A stretch of 64,000 nt of DNA, from contig CAMCRF010000001.1 in assembly GCA_945877235.1 (NCBI GenBank), forward strand, positions 1 to 64,000, in the 5' to 3' direction. Position 1 is the first letter of the stretch, and the number at the start of each line of letters is the position of its first letter. Made by a program: the position numbers and the translations under genes. Under the pieces are notes generated by a model, which saw only the letters and a program-made list of their open reading frames with translations, was not told where the DNA came from and searched no databases. Shown piece after piece: positions 32,855-42,369 of the stretch. The stretch is from Bordetella parapertussis. Its GTDB lineage: Bacteria > Pseudomonadota > Gammaproteobacteria > Burkholderiales > Burkholderiaceae_A.

Positions 32855-33500
32855 ACTCGTGGTTTTCGACTGGGACGGCACTGTGGTCGACTCCACGCTC
32901 ACCATTGCCGAGGCCATCCGGCAGTCCTGCGCGGATCTGGAGTTGCCCGTACCGAGTCTTCAGGAGGCTTCATATGTGATCGGGCTCGGGCTTCACGATG
33001 CGCTCGCTCATGTTGCACCAGGGTTGAGCCGAGACCAGGTCGCGGCGCTCACCGATCGCTACCGTCATCACTACCTGGCCCGTGATCGCTACCTGACTCC
33101 CTTCGATGGCATCACCAATTTGTTCGATGATCTGCAAGCGCGTCAGCTCCCAATGGCGGTCGCAACCGGCAAGTCTCGCGTGGGTCTCGAGCGCGCCTTC
33201 GATGCAACTGCAACTCGGCATTACTTCGCGGATTCCCGGTGTGCAGATGAGTCTGTGCCCAAGCCCTCTCCGGACATGCTGCTTGAGCTCTGCGAGGCCT
33301 TTGCGGTGCCCCCATCGAATGTGCTCATGATCGGTGACACCACACACGACATTGAGATGGCCCATGCAGCCGGGGCCCACGCGGCGGCGGTGACCTACGG
33401 CGCACACCCGCGCGATCGTCTAGAGGCCGCAAGACCCTTGGTTATCATGAACGATGTGCCTAGCCTCTCGCGCTGGGTGCTCCGAACTGTTTCTGCCTGA
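32844..33500 (+). CDS. HAD-superfamily phosphatase, phosphoglycolate-phosphatase-like
   Basis: 218 residues. The nucleophile motif I is FDWDGTVVDST, motif II ATGKS, motif III Lys in VPKPSPD, and motif IV IGDTTHDIEMA, with a small helical cap between motifs I and II. It probably dephosphorylates a small sugar phosphate in the cytoplasm. The start is a GTG at 32844 lying inside the end of rluC, which fits coupled translation. The real substrate is not evident. Confidence 0.85.
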   Translation: MNIELVVFDWDGTVVDSTLTIAEAIRQSCADLELPVPSLQEASYVIGLGLHDALAHVAPGLSRDQVAALTDRYRHHYLARDRYLTPFDGITNLFDDLQARQLPMAVATGKSRVGLERAFDATATRHYFADSRCADESVPKPSPDMLLELCEAFAVPPSNVLMIGDTTHDIEMAHAAGAHAAAVTYGAHPRDRLEAARPLVIMNDVPSLSRWVLRTVSA

Positions 33501-33511
33501 AAGGCCCGCAC

Positions 33512-34510
33512 ATGTCTGAACCCACTGAAAAAACAACCACCGATGTTCAAGCGAATCAGCCCTCTGGCTGGGAGCGCTCGGTCATTGAGAAGCTGGTTGC
33601 GGGACAGCTCAAGGAGGCGCGGGATGCCCGTCGCTGGGCCATGGCGCGTCGAGTCATTACGCTGTTGTTTTTCGTCTGGCTGCTGGTTTTCTTGACCGAG
33701 GAACCCTGGCGTGGCCATAGTGGTGCCGAAACCCTGGCCGAGCACACGGCTGTGGTGAGCGTGCTCGGAGTCATAGAACCCGACGGCGATGTGGACGCCT
33801 TTACCGTAAACGACGCGCTGCGCGAGGCGTTCGAGACACGAGAAGCCAAGGGCATTATTCTGCGCATCAATAGCCCCGGCGGAAGCCCGGTTCAGTCCGC
33901 GCTGATTTTTGATGAGATCCGGCGTCTCAAGGCGCTCAATCCAGAGAAGCAGGTGATTGCAGTCATTGAAGACGTCGGGGCTTCGGGCGCCTATTACGTT
34001 GCTGCAGCAGCGGACTCGATTTATGTCAGCCAGGCAAGTCTGGTGGGCTCTATCGGGGTTCGCATGGACAGCTTTGGGTTCACAGAGCTCCTCAAGAAGG
34101 TCGGGGTTGAGCGGCGTCTCATGACCGCCGGAGAGAACAAAGCATTGAACGACCCCTTTCTGCCCGAGGATCCCAAGGCCAAAAAAATTGTGCAGGACAT
34201 GCTCAATGAGGTCCATCAGCAGTTCATCTCGGCCGTCAAGGCCGGTCGCGGCGAGCGGCTCAAGGGCGGAGACGAGGTCTTCTCGGGCATGGTCTTTTCT
34301 GGCGCTCGAGGTATCGAGCTCGGTCTGGCCGATGGGCTTGGCTCACTTGAGGGCGTTGCCCGAGACGTAATTAAGGCGAGCAAGCTGGTGGACTACAGCT
34401 ACGAGCCGAGTTGGCCAGAGCGACTGGCCCGAGAATTTGGTGCAGGCGCTGGTGCCTCTGCAATCAAATTGTTGCGGGATGAGGCAGCAATTCCCAGCCT
34501 AAGGCGGTAA
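33512..34510 (+). CDS. sppA: Signal peptide peptidase SppA-type S49 protease
   Basis: 332 residues. One membrane helix (about 52-68, VITLLFFVWLLVFLT) precedes a periplasmic S49 domain with the catalytic Ser in VIEDVGASGAYYVA and the general-base Lys further on. It degrades signal peptides left in the inner membrane after secretion. It is the single-domain type rather than the double-length E. coli form. Its 3' end overlaps the convergent maf gene by 47 bases. Confidence 0.9.
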   Translation: MSEPTEKTTTDVQANQPSGWERSVIEKLVAGQLKEARDARRWAMARRVITLLFFVWLLVFLTEEPWRGHSGAETLAEHTAVVSVLGVIEPDGDVDAFTVNDALREAFETREAKGIILRINSPGGSPVQSALIFDEIRRLKALNPEKQVIAVIEDVGASGAYYVAAAADSIYVSQASLVGSIGVRMDSFGFTELLKKVGVERRLMTAGENKALNDPFLPEDPKAKKIVQDMLNEVHQQFISAVKAGRGERLKGGDEVFSGMVFSGARGIELGLADGLGSLEGVARDVIKASKLVDYSYEPSWPERLAREFGAGAGASAIKLLRDEAAIPSLRR

Positions 34511-35066
34511 GGGCATTACTCACCCGAATCATAGGTAGCCCAATCAGTGCCGTGGGGTCGGAGCTCTCTACTCTATCAAGCAGCACAATGCCCAGTCCCT
34601 CGGACTTCGCAGCGCCCGCGCAGTCGAGCGGCTGCTCAAGCTCGACATAACGCTGCAAGCGTTTGTCGGTGAGTTCTGACTCGGATTTCCATTGAACGCA
34701 TGTTGTCACCACCTCTTCAATGAGGCGGCTCCCTCTCAGCACGGCGAAGGCTGTATGGAACTCAGTCACGCTGCCACGTTGCCACTGAAGCTGCTCCAGC
34801 GCACGCTGGGGTGAGCCGGGCTTACCGAGCACGCGCCCTTTGCAGAGTGCAACCTGATCGGACCCAATCACAGTCGCGTCAGGAAAGCGGGCCAGGACGG
34901 CCGTCGCCTTTTCCCGCGCGAGTCGCTGCGCCAGCGCTACAGGGGGCTCACCTGGGGCTGCGGTCTCTTCAACACCCGGAGGCTGGCATTCAAAGGGCAG
35001 CCCCAAACGGCTGAGCAGTTCGCGCCGATACGGGCTTGTTGAGGCAAGAATGAGCATGCGCCTCAT
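34464..35066 (-). CDS. Maf-like nucleotide pyrophosphatase (YceF type)
   Basis: 200 residues. LILASTSPYRRELLSRLG, the catalytic-region GSDQV, CAGAAKSEGLGI and SSDPTALIGLPM are hallmarks of the YceF group, which hydrolyses modified nucleotides such as 7-methyl-GTP and so keeps them out of RNA. The start could be 35066 or the ATG at 35057 nine bases on. It is the only minus-strand gene inside the long plus-strand run and diverges from yceD by 12 bases, the usual betaproteobacterial layout. Confidence 0.88.
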   Translation of the reverse strand: MRRMLILASTSPYRRELLSRLGLPFECQPPGVEETAAPGEPPVALAQRLAREKATAVLARFPDATVIGSDQVALCKGRVLGKPGSPQRALEQLQWQRGSVTEFHTAFAVLRGSRLIEEVVTTCVQWKSESELTDKRLQRYVELEQPLDCAGAAKSEGLGIVLLDRVESSDPTALIGLPMIRVSNALTALGWELLPHPATI

Positions 35067-35078
35067 TGTAGGGGCAGT

Positions 35079-35597
35079 ATGATCAGTGCCATGAAAAGTG
35101 CAGGCATTGAACTAACCCCGATCGATCGTCGACTCCTTTCGGAGCAGTTTCCCAGCGGGGCTGCCTGGAGCGGCTCGCTCTCGATCGAGACGGAGCGGCT
35201 GCGTGCGGCTGGCATGCGTATCCTCGGGCTCATGCAGTGGGGAGCTGACTTTCACGACAACAGCATCGCGCTGAAGGTTATGGGACCGGTTGGCCTTACC
35301 TGCACGCGCTGCCTGTCTGACCTGACCGCCGATTTTTCTGCGGAGCGGCGGTTCCGACTCTTCGATACGGCAGCGGAAGCGGATGCCGAGCTCTCCCTCG
35401 AAGACAACCTGGAGGAGACCCTCTCGACCGAGGATCAAGCCACGCTTACAAGTCTTGTTGAAGATGAATTGCTGCTCGCGCTTGAGGACCTCATGGAGCA
35501 TTCGGGCTGTGAGCTGCCCGAGCAGCCCGAGGCCAGCGATCTTCAGCGTCCGTTCTCTGGGCTCGCCTCACTTTTGCACCAGAAGATCAAAGAGTAG
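35079..35597 (+). CDS. yceD: YceD / DUF177 protein
   Basis: 172 residues. VGLTCTRCLSDLTADFSAERRFRLF carries the conserved Cys pair and SGCELPEQ near 150 the end motif of the DUF177 family, whose plant member acts in 23S rRNA accumulation. The gene directly precedes rpmF in most proteobacteria, which suggests a role in large-subunit assembly. Alternative start ATG at 35091, four codons on. Confidence 0.88.
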   Translation: MISAMKSAGIELTPIDRRLLSEQFPSGAAWSGSLSIETERLRAAGMRILGLMQWGADFHDNSIALKVMGPVGLTCTRCLSDLTADFSAERRFRLFDTAAEADAELSLEDNLEETLSTEDQATLTSLVEDELLLALEDLMEHSGCELPEQPEASDLQRPFSGLASLLHQKIKE

Positions 35598-35651
35598 GCT
35601 ACAATCGCCTGTTTTTACGCGAGTTTTTCTCGAGACATCTGGAGCATTGAC

Positions 35652-35837
35652 ATGGCTGTCCAACAGAACAAGAAGTCGCCCTCCAAGCGTGGTATGCACC
35701 GGGCACATGATTTTCTCAGCAACCCCCCCACTGCGGTTGAGCCCACCACAGGTGAGGTCCATCGTCGTCACCATATCAGCCCCACGGGCTACTACCGTGG
35801 CAAGCGGGTCGTGAAGACCGGCGCTGGCGAGGCGTAG
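35652..35837 (+). CDS. rpmF: 50S ribosomal protein L32
   Basis: 61 residues beginning [20 protein letters not shown], the standard L32 opening, with the [17 protein letters not shown] tail. No Zn-binding Cys are present, as in most proteobacterial L32. TGGAG lies before the ATG and a TACAAT -10-like box is at 35602-35607. It lies between yceD and plsX, joining ribosome and lipid synthesis genes. Confidence 0.97.
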   Translation: MAVQQNKKSPSKRGMHRAHDFLSNPPTAVEPTTGEVHRRHHISPTGYYRGKRVVKTGAGEA

Positions 35838-35849
35838 TTTTGTCGCTGA

Positions 35850-35873
35850 GCCAAGGCGTGTGTCGTCCTTGGC
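35850..35873 (+). other. Hairpin between rpmF and plsX
   Basis: GCCAAGG and CCTTGGC form a perfect 7-bp stem around a 10-base loop. No T-run follows on either strand, so it is not a normal terminator; it may be an RNA processing or stabilising element that sets the high L32 output apart from PlsX. Confidence 0.35.
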
Positions 35874-35890
35874 CCTAAAAAATCAGATCC

Positions 35891-36955
35891 GTGCTTCACG
35901 TGCGCGTCGCGATTGACTGCATGGGGGGTGACCACGGTCCATCCGTGACCCTCCCGGCCGCAATCGATTTTCTCCAGCGACACCCAGCCCACAGCGCATT
36001 GCTCGTTGGCGATGAGCCCTTGCTGCGTGGTTGGCTCGACCGTCACCATCCGCAATGGGCCTCTTCCTTCGCGAACCGGGTGGCCTTTCAGCACACCGAC
36101 GAGGTGGTCGCCATGGACGACCCCCCAGCCGTTGCTCTCAAGAACAAACGTCGTTCGTCCATGCGCCTCGCCATAGAGGCCGTAAACGACGGACATGCCC
36201 ATGCTGCGGTCAGTGCTGGCAACACAGGCGCTCTCATGGCCATTGCCCGCTACGTGCTCAAGATGCTGGAAGGGATCGACCGCCCCGCCATTGCAACAGC
36301 CTTGCCGAATCGCACCGGCGGCTCCACCCTCATGCTCGACCTGGGCGCGAATGTTGACTGCACCGCTGAGCACCTTCTGCAGTTCGCCCTCATGGGCTGC
36401 GCATTGGTTTCGGCCTTGAATGACGCGCAGGGCGACACGTCCGCGCAGTCGCCTAGCGTGGGGCTTCTGAACGTCGGCGAAGAGGTCATCAAAGGCAATG
36501 AGACCGTTAAAGCGGCCGGTGAACTGCTGCGCCAGAGCAGCCTGCGCTTCTACGGGAACGTCGAAGGGAACGATATTTTCAAAGGGACCACCGACGTCAT
36601 CGTGTGCGATGGGTTCGTGGGTAATGTCGCGCTCAAGACCTCCGAGGGGCTGGCTCAAATGATGGGTAGCTTCCTTAAGGAAGAGTTCATGCGGTCTTGG
36701 AGCACAAAGCTGGCTGCCCTTATTGCCCAAGCCGTCTTGAGGCGCTTTGCCAAGCGGGTCGACCATCGACGCTACAACGGAGCGGCGCTTCTGGGCTTGC
36801 GGGGCATTGTGGTCAAGAGCCATGGCTCGGCCGATGCCTATGCCTTTCGTCACGCGCTCTCGCGTGCGGCCGATGCCGCATCGAAAGACCTAAATGACCG
36901 AATCGCCCGCGCTCTCGGCGCAGAGGCAGGAGTACTGCGTGACCGAGCGGTTTAG
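35891..36955 (+). CDS. plsX: Phosphate acyltransferase PlsX
   Basis: 354 residues. It begins [14 protein letters not shown] and carries [36 protein letters not shown] and [16 protein letters not shown], all typical of PlsX. It converts acyl-ACP to acyl phosphate for PlsY and so begins phospholipid synthesis. The start is GTG at 35891, giving the family N-terminus. Its 3' end overlaps the fabH start region by 17 bases. Confidence 0.95.
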   Translation: MLHVRVAIDCMGGDHGPSVTLPAAIDFLQRHPAHSALLVGDEPLLRGWLDRHHPQWASSFANRVAFQHTDEVVAMDDPPAVALKNKRRSSMRLAIEAVNDGHAHAAVSAGNTGALMAIARYVLKMLEGIDRPAIATALPNRTGGSTLMLDLGANVDCTAEHLLQFALMGCALVSALNDAQGDTSAQSPSVGLLNVGEEVIKGNETVKAAGELLRQSSLRFYGNVEGNDIFKGTTDVIVCDGFVGNVALKTSEGLAQMMGSFLKEEFMRSWSTKLAALIAQAVLRRFAKRVDHRRYNGAALLGLRGIVVKSHGSADAYAFRHALSRAADAASKDLNDRIARALGAEAGVLRDRAV

Positions 36956-37946
36956 TCAGATTGTTGGTACTGGCAGTTTTCTGCCCGGTCAGCCCGTCGG
37001 AAATCAAGCGCTCGCTGAACGGCTGGCTGCCGACGGTATTGAGACGTCCGACGCCTGGATCCAAGAGCGCACGGGCATTGCACAGCGCCACATTGCCTCG
37101 CCAGACTTGTTCACCAGCGACCTTGCAGCCGAGGCCGCGCGCCGGGCGCTATCAGATGCAGGGGTCGAGGCCTCCCAGATAGACCTCATCATTCTGGCAA
37201 CCTCCACGCCCGACATGATTTTTCCCTCAACGGCATGCTTGGTGCAAAAGAAGCTCGGCATCTCAAATGGGGCAGCATTCGACGTGCAGGCGGTCTGTAG
37301 CGGGTTTGTCTATGCGCTGGCCACTGCAGATCTGTTCATCAAGGCTGGAAAAGCAACGACAGCGCTGGTCATTGGCGCCGAGGTTTTCACGCGCATCCTC
37401 GATTGGAAAGACCGCGGCACCTGCGTGCTCTTTGGCGATGGCGCTGGTGCATTCGTGCTCCGCGCCGGCGATACACCGGGCATCCTCGCGCACCGACTCC
37501 ATGCTCGGGGCGAATACGAACACATCCTGCGCACACCGGGTCAGGTGGCTCATGGCCAGGCTCAAGGGCATCCCTTCCTCACCATGGATGGCCAGGCCGT
37601 GTTCAAACTGGCGGTTGAAGTTTTGGAGTCGTCGGCCCGCGAGGTCTTGGCCGATGCCGTCATGCAACCTGACCAGATCGATTGGCTCGTCCCCCACCAG
37701 GCGAATATTCGGATCTTGCAGTTCACGGCACGTCGTCTTGGTCTGCCGTTTGAGCGCGTGGTCACCACTGTCGATCGTCACGGCAACACCTCAGCGGCCT
37801 CGGTCCCCTTGGCTTTTGATGTCGCGAGGCGAGAGGGGCGAATCAAGGCAGGTCAGACCGTTCTGCTCCAGGGTGTCGGCGGAGGGTTTACCTGGGGAGC
37901 CGTCCTATTGAAAACCACCCAGCAGTCAGAGGGAGTGAAGGCGTGA
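36939..37946 (+). CDS. fabH: 3-oxoacyl-ACP synthase III
   Basis: 335 residues. It has the catalytic triad: Cys in [14 protein letters not shown], His in VPHQANIRI and Asn in [14 protein letters not shown]. It condenses acetyl-CoA with malonyl-ACP to start fatty-acid synthesis. The GTG at 36939 is preferred over the ATG at 36894 because AGGAG lies 7 bases before it and the protein then begins [15 protein letters not shown] as in relatives. Confidence 0.95.
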   Translation: MTERFSQIVGTGSFLPGQPVGNQALAERLAADGIETSDAWIQERTGIAQRHIASPDLFTSDLAAEAARRALSDAGVEASQIDLIILATSTPDMIFPSTACLVQKKLGISNGAAFDVQAVCSGFVYALATADLFIKAGKATTALVIGAEVFTRILDWKDRGTCVLFGDGAGAFVLRAGDTPGILAHRLHARGEYEHILRTPGQVAHGQAQGHPFLTMDGQAVFKLAVEVLESSAREVLADAVMQPDQIDWLVPHQANIRILQFTARRLGLPFERVVTTVDRHGNTSAASVPLAFDVARREGRIKAGQTVLLQGVGGGFTWGAVLLKTTQQSEGVKA

Positions 37947-38875
37947 AGTGTGCATTCGTTTTTCCGGGGCAAGGCTCTCAGTCTGTGGGCATGCTTTCCG
38001 GCTTTCAGGGTAACGCTGCAGTAGAAGAGGCCATTGCCATGGCCTCAGAGGCGCTTGGTGAGGATCTTGGTACTCTGATCGCACAGGGGCCTGCTGAGGA
38101 TTTGAACCTCACGGTCAACACCCAGCCTGTCATGGTTGCGAGCGCGGTGGCCTGCTACCAAGCCTTTATTGCTGCCGGTGGTTTTGCACCCAGCCTCATG
38201 GCAGGACATAGCCTCGGCGAGTATGCCGCGCTCTGTTCCGCACGGGCAATCACCCTGCCAGATGCGGTTCGGGCGGTTCGCTTTCGAGCCCAGCAAATGC
38301 AGTCCGCCGTGCCCGTAGGGGTGGGGGGTATGGCGGCCATTCTCGGCCTCGCCTCTGATGTGATTGAGGCCTATTGTCAAGCCAACACTCGCTCTGATGC
38401 GATCGTCGAGGCGGTGAACCTGAACTCGCCCGATCAAACGGTCATTGCGGGGCACTTGGGTGCCGTTGAGTCTGCGTGTGAGGCACTCAAGGCCCTGGGC
38501 GCAAAGCGGGCGCTCATGCTGCCCGTATCGGCCCCATTTCACAGCAGCCTGCTCGAGCCAGCTGCCCGCGCACTTGCAGACTACCTCCCGTCGGTGTCGT
38601 GGTCGAGTCCATTGGTGCCTGTGCTCCATAACGTCGATATACAGCTTCACGCAACTCCCGAGGCCATTGTGGGGGCGCTCTCTGCGCAGGCCATGCGTCC
38701 CGTGCAGTGGGTCAGGACCATTCAAGCCATGGCAGAGCAGGGGATTACGCACGTGGTCGAGTGTGGTCCAGGCAAGGTCCTCACCGGACTGGTCAAGCGC
38801 ATTGACCCTTCCTTCACGACACTCAATATCTACGATCAGGCCAGTCTTGATGCCTGTTTAGAGGCCCTGAAATGA
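37943..38875 (+). CDS. fabD: Malonyl-CoA:ACP transacylase
   Basis: 310 residues. The opening [15 protein letters not shown], active Ser in [10 protein letters not shown] (near 92) and His in [10 protein letters not shown] (near 200) are diagnostic. It moves malonyl from CoA to ACP. The GTG start overlaps the fabH stop (GTGA) and its own stop overlaps fabG (ATGA), so fabHDG are translationally coupled. Confidence 0.96.
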   Translation: MKCAFVFPGQGSQSVGMLSGFQGNAAVEEAIAMASEALGEDLGTLIAQGPAEDLNLTVNTQPVMVASAVACYQAFIAAGGFAPSLMAGHSLGEYAALCSARAITLPDAVRAVRFRAQQMQSAVPVGVGGMAAILGLASDVIEAYCQANTRSDAIVEAVNLNSPDQTVIAGHLGAVESACEALKALGAKRALMLPVSAPFHSSLLEPAARALADYLPSVSWSSPLVPVLHNVDIQLHATPEAIVGALSAQAMRPVQWVRTIQAMAEQGITHVVECGPGKVLTGLVKRIDPSFTTLNIYDQASLDACLEALK

Positions 38876-39636
38876 CCACATCCATCTTTTCCTCGCCGCT
38901 GCAAGGGCGGGTTGCTGTTGTTACGGGAGCCACCCGTGGCATTGGGCAGGCCATTGCGCTTCAATTGGGCCAAGCCGGTGCCACGGTCATCGGCACGGCC
39001 ACAACCCAAGAGGGGGCCGCAAGGATTGGCGCTGCGCTCTCCGCAGCAGGCGCGACTGGCATGGGCTTGGTCATGGATGTCACCCAGCCGGAGGCAGCGG
39101 CTGCCCTGGTCGAACGCGTTTTAACTGACCACGGTCGGTTCGATATTTTGGTGAATAACGCGGGCATCACTCGCGACAATCTGGCATTGCGGATGAAGGA
39201 TTCCGAGTGGGACGAGGTCATCGAGGCCAACCTCACCGGGGTGTTCCGACTCTCACGGGCGGTGCTCAAGCCCATGATGAAGGCACGATGGGGACGCATC
39301 ATCAACATCACCTCTGTGGTGGGTCTCTCCGGAAATCCAGGTCAGATGAACTATGCGGCCTCAAAGGCAGGCGTCGCGGGCATGACGCGGGCGTTGGCTC
39401 GGGAAATCGCGAGTCGTGGCATTACCGTGAACTGCGTTGCGCCAGGCTTCATTGAGACCGACATGACACGCGCCCTGAGCGAGGACCAGATTCATGCGTT
39501 GCAGCAGCAAATTCCTGCACAACGTCTCGGAACGGTTGACGATGTGGCTGCTTCTGTAGTCTTCTTGTCAACAGAGGCCGCCGGCTACATCACCGGAGAG
39601 ACGCTCAGCGTCAACGGTGGAATGGTGATGTGCTGA
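38872..39636 (+). CDS. fabG: 3-oxoacyl-ACP reductase
   Basis: 254 residues, short-chain dehydrogenase fold. NADPH-binding TGATRGIGQAIA, NNAGITRDNLALRM, the catalytic Ser in NITSVVG and Tyr/Lys in YAASKAGV are present. The C-terminal ETLSVNGGMVMC is typical of FabG. It reduces 3-oxoacyl-ACP in chain elongation. Confidence 0.96.
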   Translation: MTTSIFSSPLQGRVAVVTGATRGIGQAIALQLGQAGATVIGTATTQEGAARIGAALSAAGATGMGLVMDVTQPEAAAALVERVLTDHGRFDILVNNAGITRDNLALRMKDSEWDEVIEANLTGVFRLSRAVLKPMMKARWGRIINITSVVGLSGNPGQMNYAASKAGVAGMTRALAREIASRGITVNCVAPGFIETDMTRALSEDQIHALQQQIPAQRLGTVDDVAASVVFLSTEAAGYITGETLSVNGGMVMC

Positions 39637-39684
39637 TACAATCGCGGCGCCAAAGCTTGTTTGGTTAACAAAGGGAAGGAAACC

Positions 39685-39924
39685 ATGGAAGACATCGAAA
39701 AGCGCGTCAAGGCAATCGTTTCAGAGCAACTTGGCGTCAAGCTTGAGGACATCAAGACCGAGTCCAAGTTTGTTGACGATCTTGGTGCGGACTCGCTCGA
39801 TACCGTAGAACTGGTCATGGCACTCGAGGATGCATTTGAGTGCGAAATCCCTGATGAAGAGGCAGAGAAGATCACCACGGTCCAGCAAGCCATCGACTTC
39901 ATCAACAACAACCTGAAGAAGTAA
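39685..39924 (+). CDS. acpP: Acyl carrier protein
   Basis: 79 residues, acidic, with the phosphopantetheine attachment Ser in [15 protein letters not shown] (near residue 38). Carries growing acyl chains for all the neighbouring Fab enzymes. Start at 39685 behind AAGGAA, giving [19 protein letters not shown] -10-like box at 39637-39642, directly after the fabG stop, may give acpP its own promoter. AcpS, which adds the cofactor, is encoded at 50697. Confidence 0.97.
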   Translation: MEDIEKRVKAIVSEQLGVKLEDIKTESKFVDDLGADSLDTVELVMALEDAFECEIPDEEAEKITTVQQAIDFINNNLKK

Positions 39925-39950
39925 TTCTCCAGACAGAAATATCTGACCCG

Positions 39951-41210
39951 ATGAGTGCAAACGGCCTCTCGGGCGCCGTGGGGCGCCGTCGTGTCGTGGT
40001 GACTGGCCTTGGCTGTGTTTCCCCCGTCGGAAACACAGTCCAGGACACATGGTCTTCCATCGTCGCTGGGAAGAATGGCATCGCGCCCATAACCCGTTTC
40101 GATCACTCTGGCATGCCTGTTCATTTCGCGGGCGAGGTCAAGGGCTTTCAGGTCGAGCAGTACATCTCAGCGAAAGAGGCGCGCCACATGGATGTCTTCA
40201 TCCATTACGGCATTGCAGCTGGGCTACAGGCACTCGACGACTCGGGTTTGGTGGTGACCGAATCCAACACAGAACGGGTTGGGGTCATGGTGGGGTCCGG
40301 TATTGGCGGCCTGCCTATGATTGAAGACACGCATGGCGAGTACACGAATCGCGGTGCGCGTCGCATCAGTCCCTTCTTTGTCCCGGGCTCCATCATCAAT
40401 ATGATTTCCGGGCACATCAGCATTCTGCGTAACCTCCAGGGCCCCAATCTGGCGGCTGTTACAGCCTGTACGACCGGCCTTCACAGCATTGGTCTCGCCG
40501 CCCGACTCATTCAGGCGGGCGATGCAGATGTCATGGTCGCGGGCGGGGCAGAGTCCACCATCTCACCGCTGGGTGTTGGCGGCTTTGCAGCGGCCCGGGC
40601 GCTCTCGACCCGTAACGACGATCCGTACACGGCCTCCCGCCCATGGGACAAAGACCGCGATGGATTCGTGCTCGGTGAGGGCTCGGGCGTGATGGTGCTC
40701 GAATCCTATGAGCACGCGCGCGCTCGTGGCGCTCGCATCTATGCTGAGCTCGCAGGCGTTGGGTTTTCAGGCGACGCCCACCACATGACTGCACCGAATA
40801 TGGATGGTCCCCGTCGTTGCATGGTCTCGGCTTTGCGCGATGCGGGTGTATCGCCCGACGCGGTGGGGTACGTGAATGCGCACGGTACATCCACTCCGCT
40901 GGGGGACAAGAACGAAACAGAGGCCATCAAGGCTGCCTTCGGTTCGCATGCCAGTCGCCTGATCGTGAGCTCGACGAAGTCCATGACGGGTCATTTGCTG
41001 GGTGGGGCGGGAGGTCTAGAAGCCGTACTCACTGTTTTGGCGCTTCACCACCAGGTCTGTCCGCCCACCATCAACCTCCTGAATCAAGACCCCGAATGCG
41101 ACCTAGATTATTGTGCGAATGAGGCACGTGAATGGTCCGGGTCTGTGGCCCTCAAGAATAACTTTGGGTTTGGTGGCACCAACGGCACCCTCGCTTTCCG
41201 TCGCATCTAG
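39951..41210 (+). CDS. fabF: 3-oxoacyl-ACP synthase II
   Basis: 419 residues. Catalytic Cys in [13 protein letters not shown] (near 170) and two His in [14 protein letters not shown] and [11 protein letters not shown] form the KAS II triad. It elongates acyl-ACP chains, including the C16:1 to C18:1 step. The N-terminus [13 protein letters not shown] is about ten residues longer than in E. coli before [14 protein letters not shown]. rpoE follows after 9 bases. Confidence 0.96.
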   Translation: MSANGLSGAVGRRRVVVTGLGCVSPVGNTVQDTWSSIVAGKNGIAPITRFDHSGMPVHFAGEVKGFQVEQYISAKEARHMDVFIHYGIAAGLQALDDSGLVVTESNTERVGVMVGSGIGGLPMIEDTHGEYTNRGARRISPFFVPGSIINMISGHISILRNLQGPNLAAVTACTTGLHSIGLAARLIQAGDADVMVAGGAESTISPLGVGGFAAARALSTRNDDPYTASRPWDKDRDGFVLGEGSGVMVLESYEHARARGARIYAELAGVGFSGDAHHMTAPNMDGPRRCMVSALRDAGVSPDAVGYVNAHGTSTPLGDKNETEAIKAAFGSHASRLIVSSTKSMTGHLLGGAGGLEAVLTVLALHHQVCPPTINLLNQDPECDLDYCANEAREWSGSVALKNNFGFGGTNGTLAFRRI

Positions 41211-41219
41211 GACCTCCCA

Positions 41220-41825
41220 ATGAACCCGAGAGAGGCCGACCAGGTTCTCGTAGATCGGGTCAAGGCAGGCGATCAGCAGGCCTTCGCTCTGCTCGTCTCT
41301 AAGTATCAGCGCAAGGTTATCCGCTTGATCTCTCGGCTCATAAGAGACCCGGCAGAGGTCGAAGACGTTGCCCAGGAGGCTTTTCTTAAAGCATATCGGG
41401 CCATTCCGCAGTTCCGGGGTGAGAGCGCCTTCTACACCTGGATCTATCGCATCGCTGTCAACACGGCGAAAAACCACCTCGTTGCCCAGGGGCGCAGGCC
41501 AATTCCCCTATCAAGCCTCTCGAATGACGATGAGGATGGGGAACCATTCGGTGCCGATGAGGCCATAGCAGACATTCAGACGCCAGACGCTGTGCTCATG
41601 ACGCGGCAGATTGCGGAAACCGTGAACCGCGCCATCGAGGCGCTGCCTGCGGAACTTCGGACAGCGGTGACGCTCCGAGAAATAGAGGGTTTGAGTTACG
41701 AAGAAATTGCAGACGCCATGAACTGTCCAATTGGCACTGTCCGTTCCCGTATTTTCCGTGCCCGAGAGGCCATCGCTGAGCAGATTCGCCCGCTCATCGA
41801 TGATCCTGGGCATAAACGTTGGTAG
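41220..41825 (+). CDS. rpoE: ECF sigma factor RpoE (sigma E / AlgU)
   Basis: 201 residues. Region 2 has YQRKVIRLISRLIRDPAEVEDVAQEAFLKAYRAI with FRGESAFYTWIYRIAVNTAKN, and region 4 has LPAELRTAVTLREIEGLSYEEIADAMNCPIGTVRSRIFRAR. It drives the envelope-stress regulon and is released when RseA is cut. It is followed by rseA, rseB and degP in the order normal for beta- and gammaproteobacteria. Confidence 0.96.
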   Translation: MNPREADQVLVDRVKAGDQQAFALLVSKYQRKVIRLISRLIRDPAEVEDVAQEAFLKAYRAIPQFRGESAFYTWIYRIAVNTAKNHLVAQGRRPIPLSSLSNDDEDGEPFGADEAIADIQTPDAVLMTRQIAETVNRAIEALPAELRTAVTLREIEGLSYEEIADAMNCPIGTVRSRIFRAREAIAEQIRPLIDDPGHKRW

Positions 41826-41841
41826 GCATCAAGGAGTCCGC

Positions 41842-42369
41842 ATGCACCAAGATCACAGCCAAATGCCATCAGAGGCCGAATGGGCAAGTGCGTTGTTTGA
41901 TGACGAGTGTGACTTAACAGACGAGCAGCTCAAGTCCCTCACGCGAGACCCCTCGGTCGCAGCGCGTTATGCCGAGTTCGCAATGATTTCCGACGCACTG
42001 CACCCCGGGGGCAGTCAACAGGTTTCCTCAGGATTTCAGCTGCGGGTCATGGATGCCATCGCTCGGGAGCCCATTCATTTTCTGCCGGCTCATCAGCGAG
42101 AAGTGCGCCAGCGGCGTCGGCTGGTGTCTGCGCTGGCAGCGGGTGTGGGCGCCGTTGGGTTCGTCTCTGCCGCATATTTTGTTGCCTTGCCGGGGCTTGA
42201 GTCCTTTGATGCTCCGGTCGCTATGCAAAGCCCCGTACAAAACCCATCGCAGGCAGGCGTTCAGACCGTGCGGGTTCAATCGCCCTGGCAGGATCCTCAA
42301 GCGAGAAAGTTCATCGACGCCCACGGGCCTACGGTCGTCAAGATGCGCTTGGAGTCGGAGCAACCGTGA
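41842..42369 (+). CDS. rseA: Anti-sigma-E factor RseA
   Basis: 175 residues. The cytoplasmic anti-sigma domain (EAEWASALFDDECDLTDEQLKSL) is followed by one membrane helix (about 95-113, LVSALAAGVGAVGFVSAAYF) and a short periplasmic tail with the conserved end QARKFIDAHG. It holds sigma E inactive until stepwise proteolysis. The start at 42 codons into the longer frame has AAGGAG 6 bases upstream. Confidence 0.9.
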   Translation: MHQDHSQMPSEAEWASALFDDECDLTDEQLKSLTRDPSVAARYAEFAMISDALHPGGSQQVSSGFQLRVMDAIAREPIHFLPAHQREVRQRRRLVSALAAGVGAVGFVSAAYFVALPGLESFDAPVAMQSPVQNPSQAGVQTVRVQSPWQDPQARKFIDAHGPTVVKMRLESEQP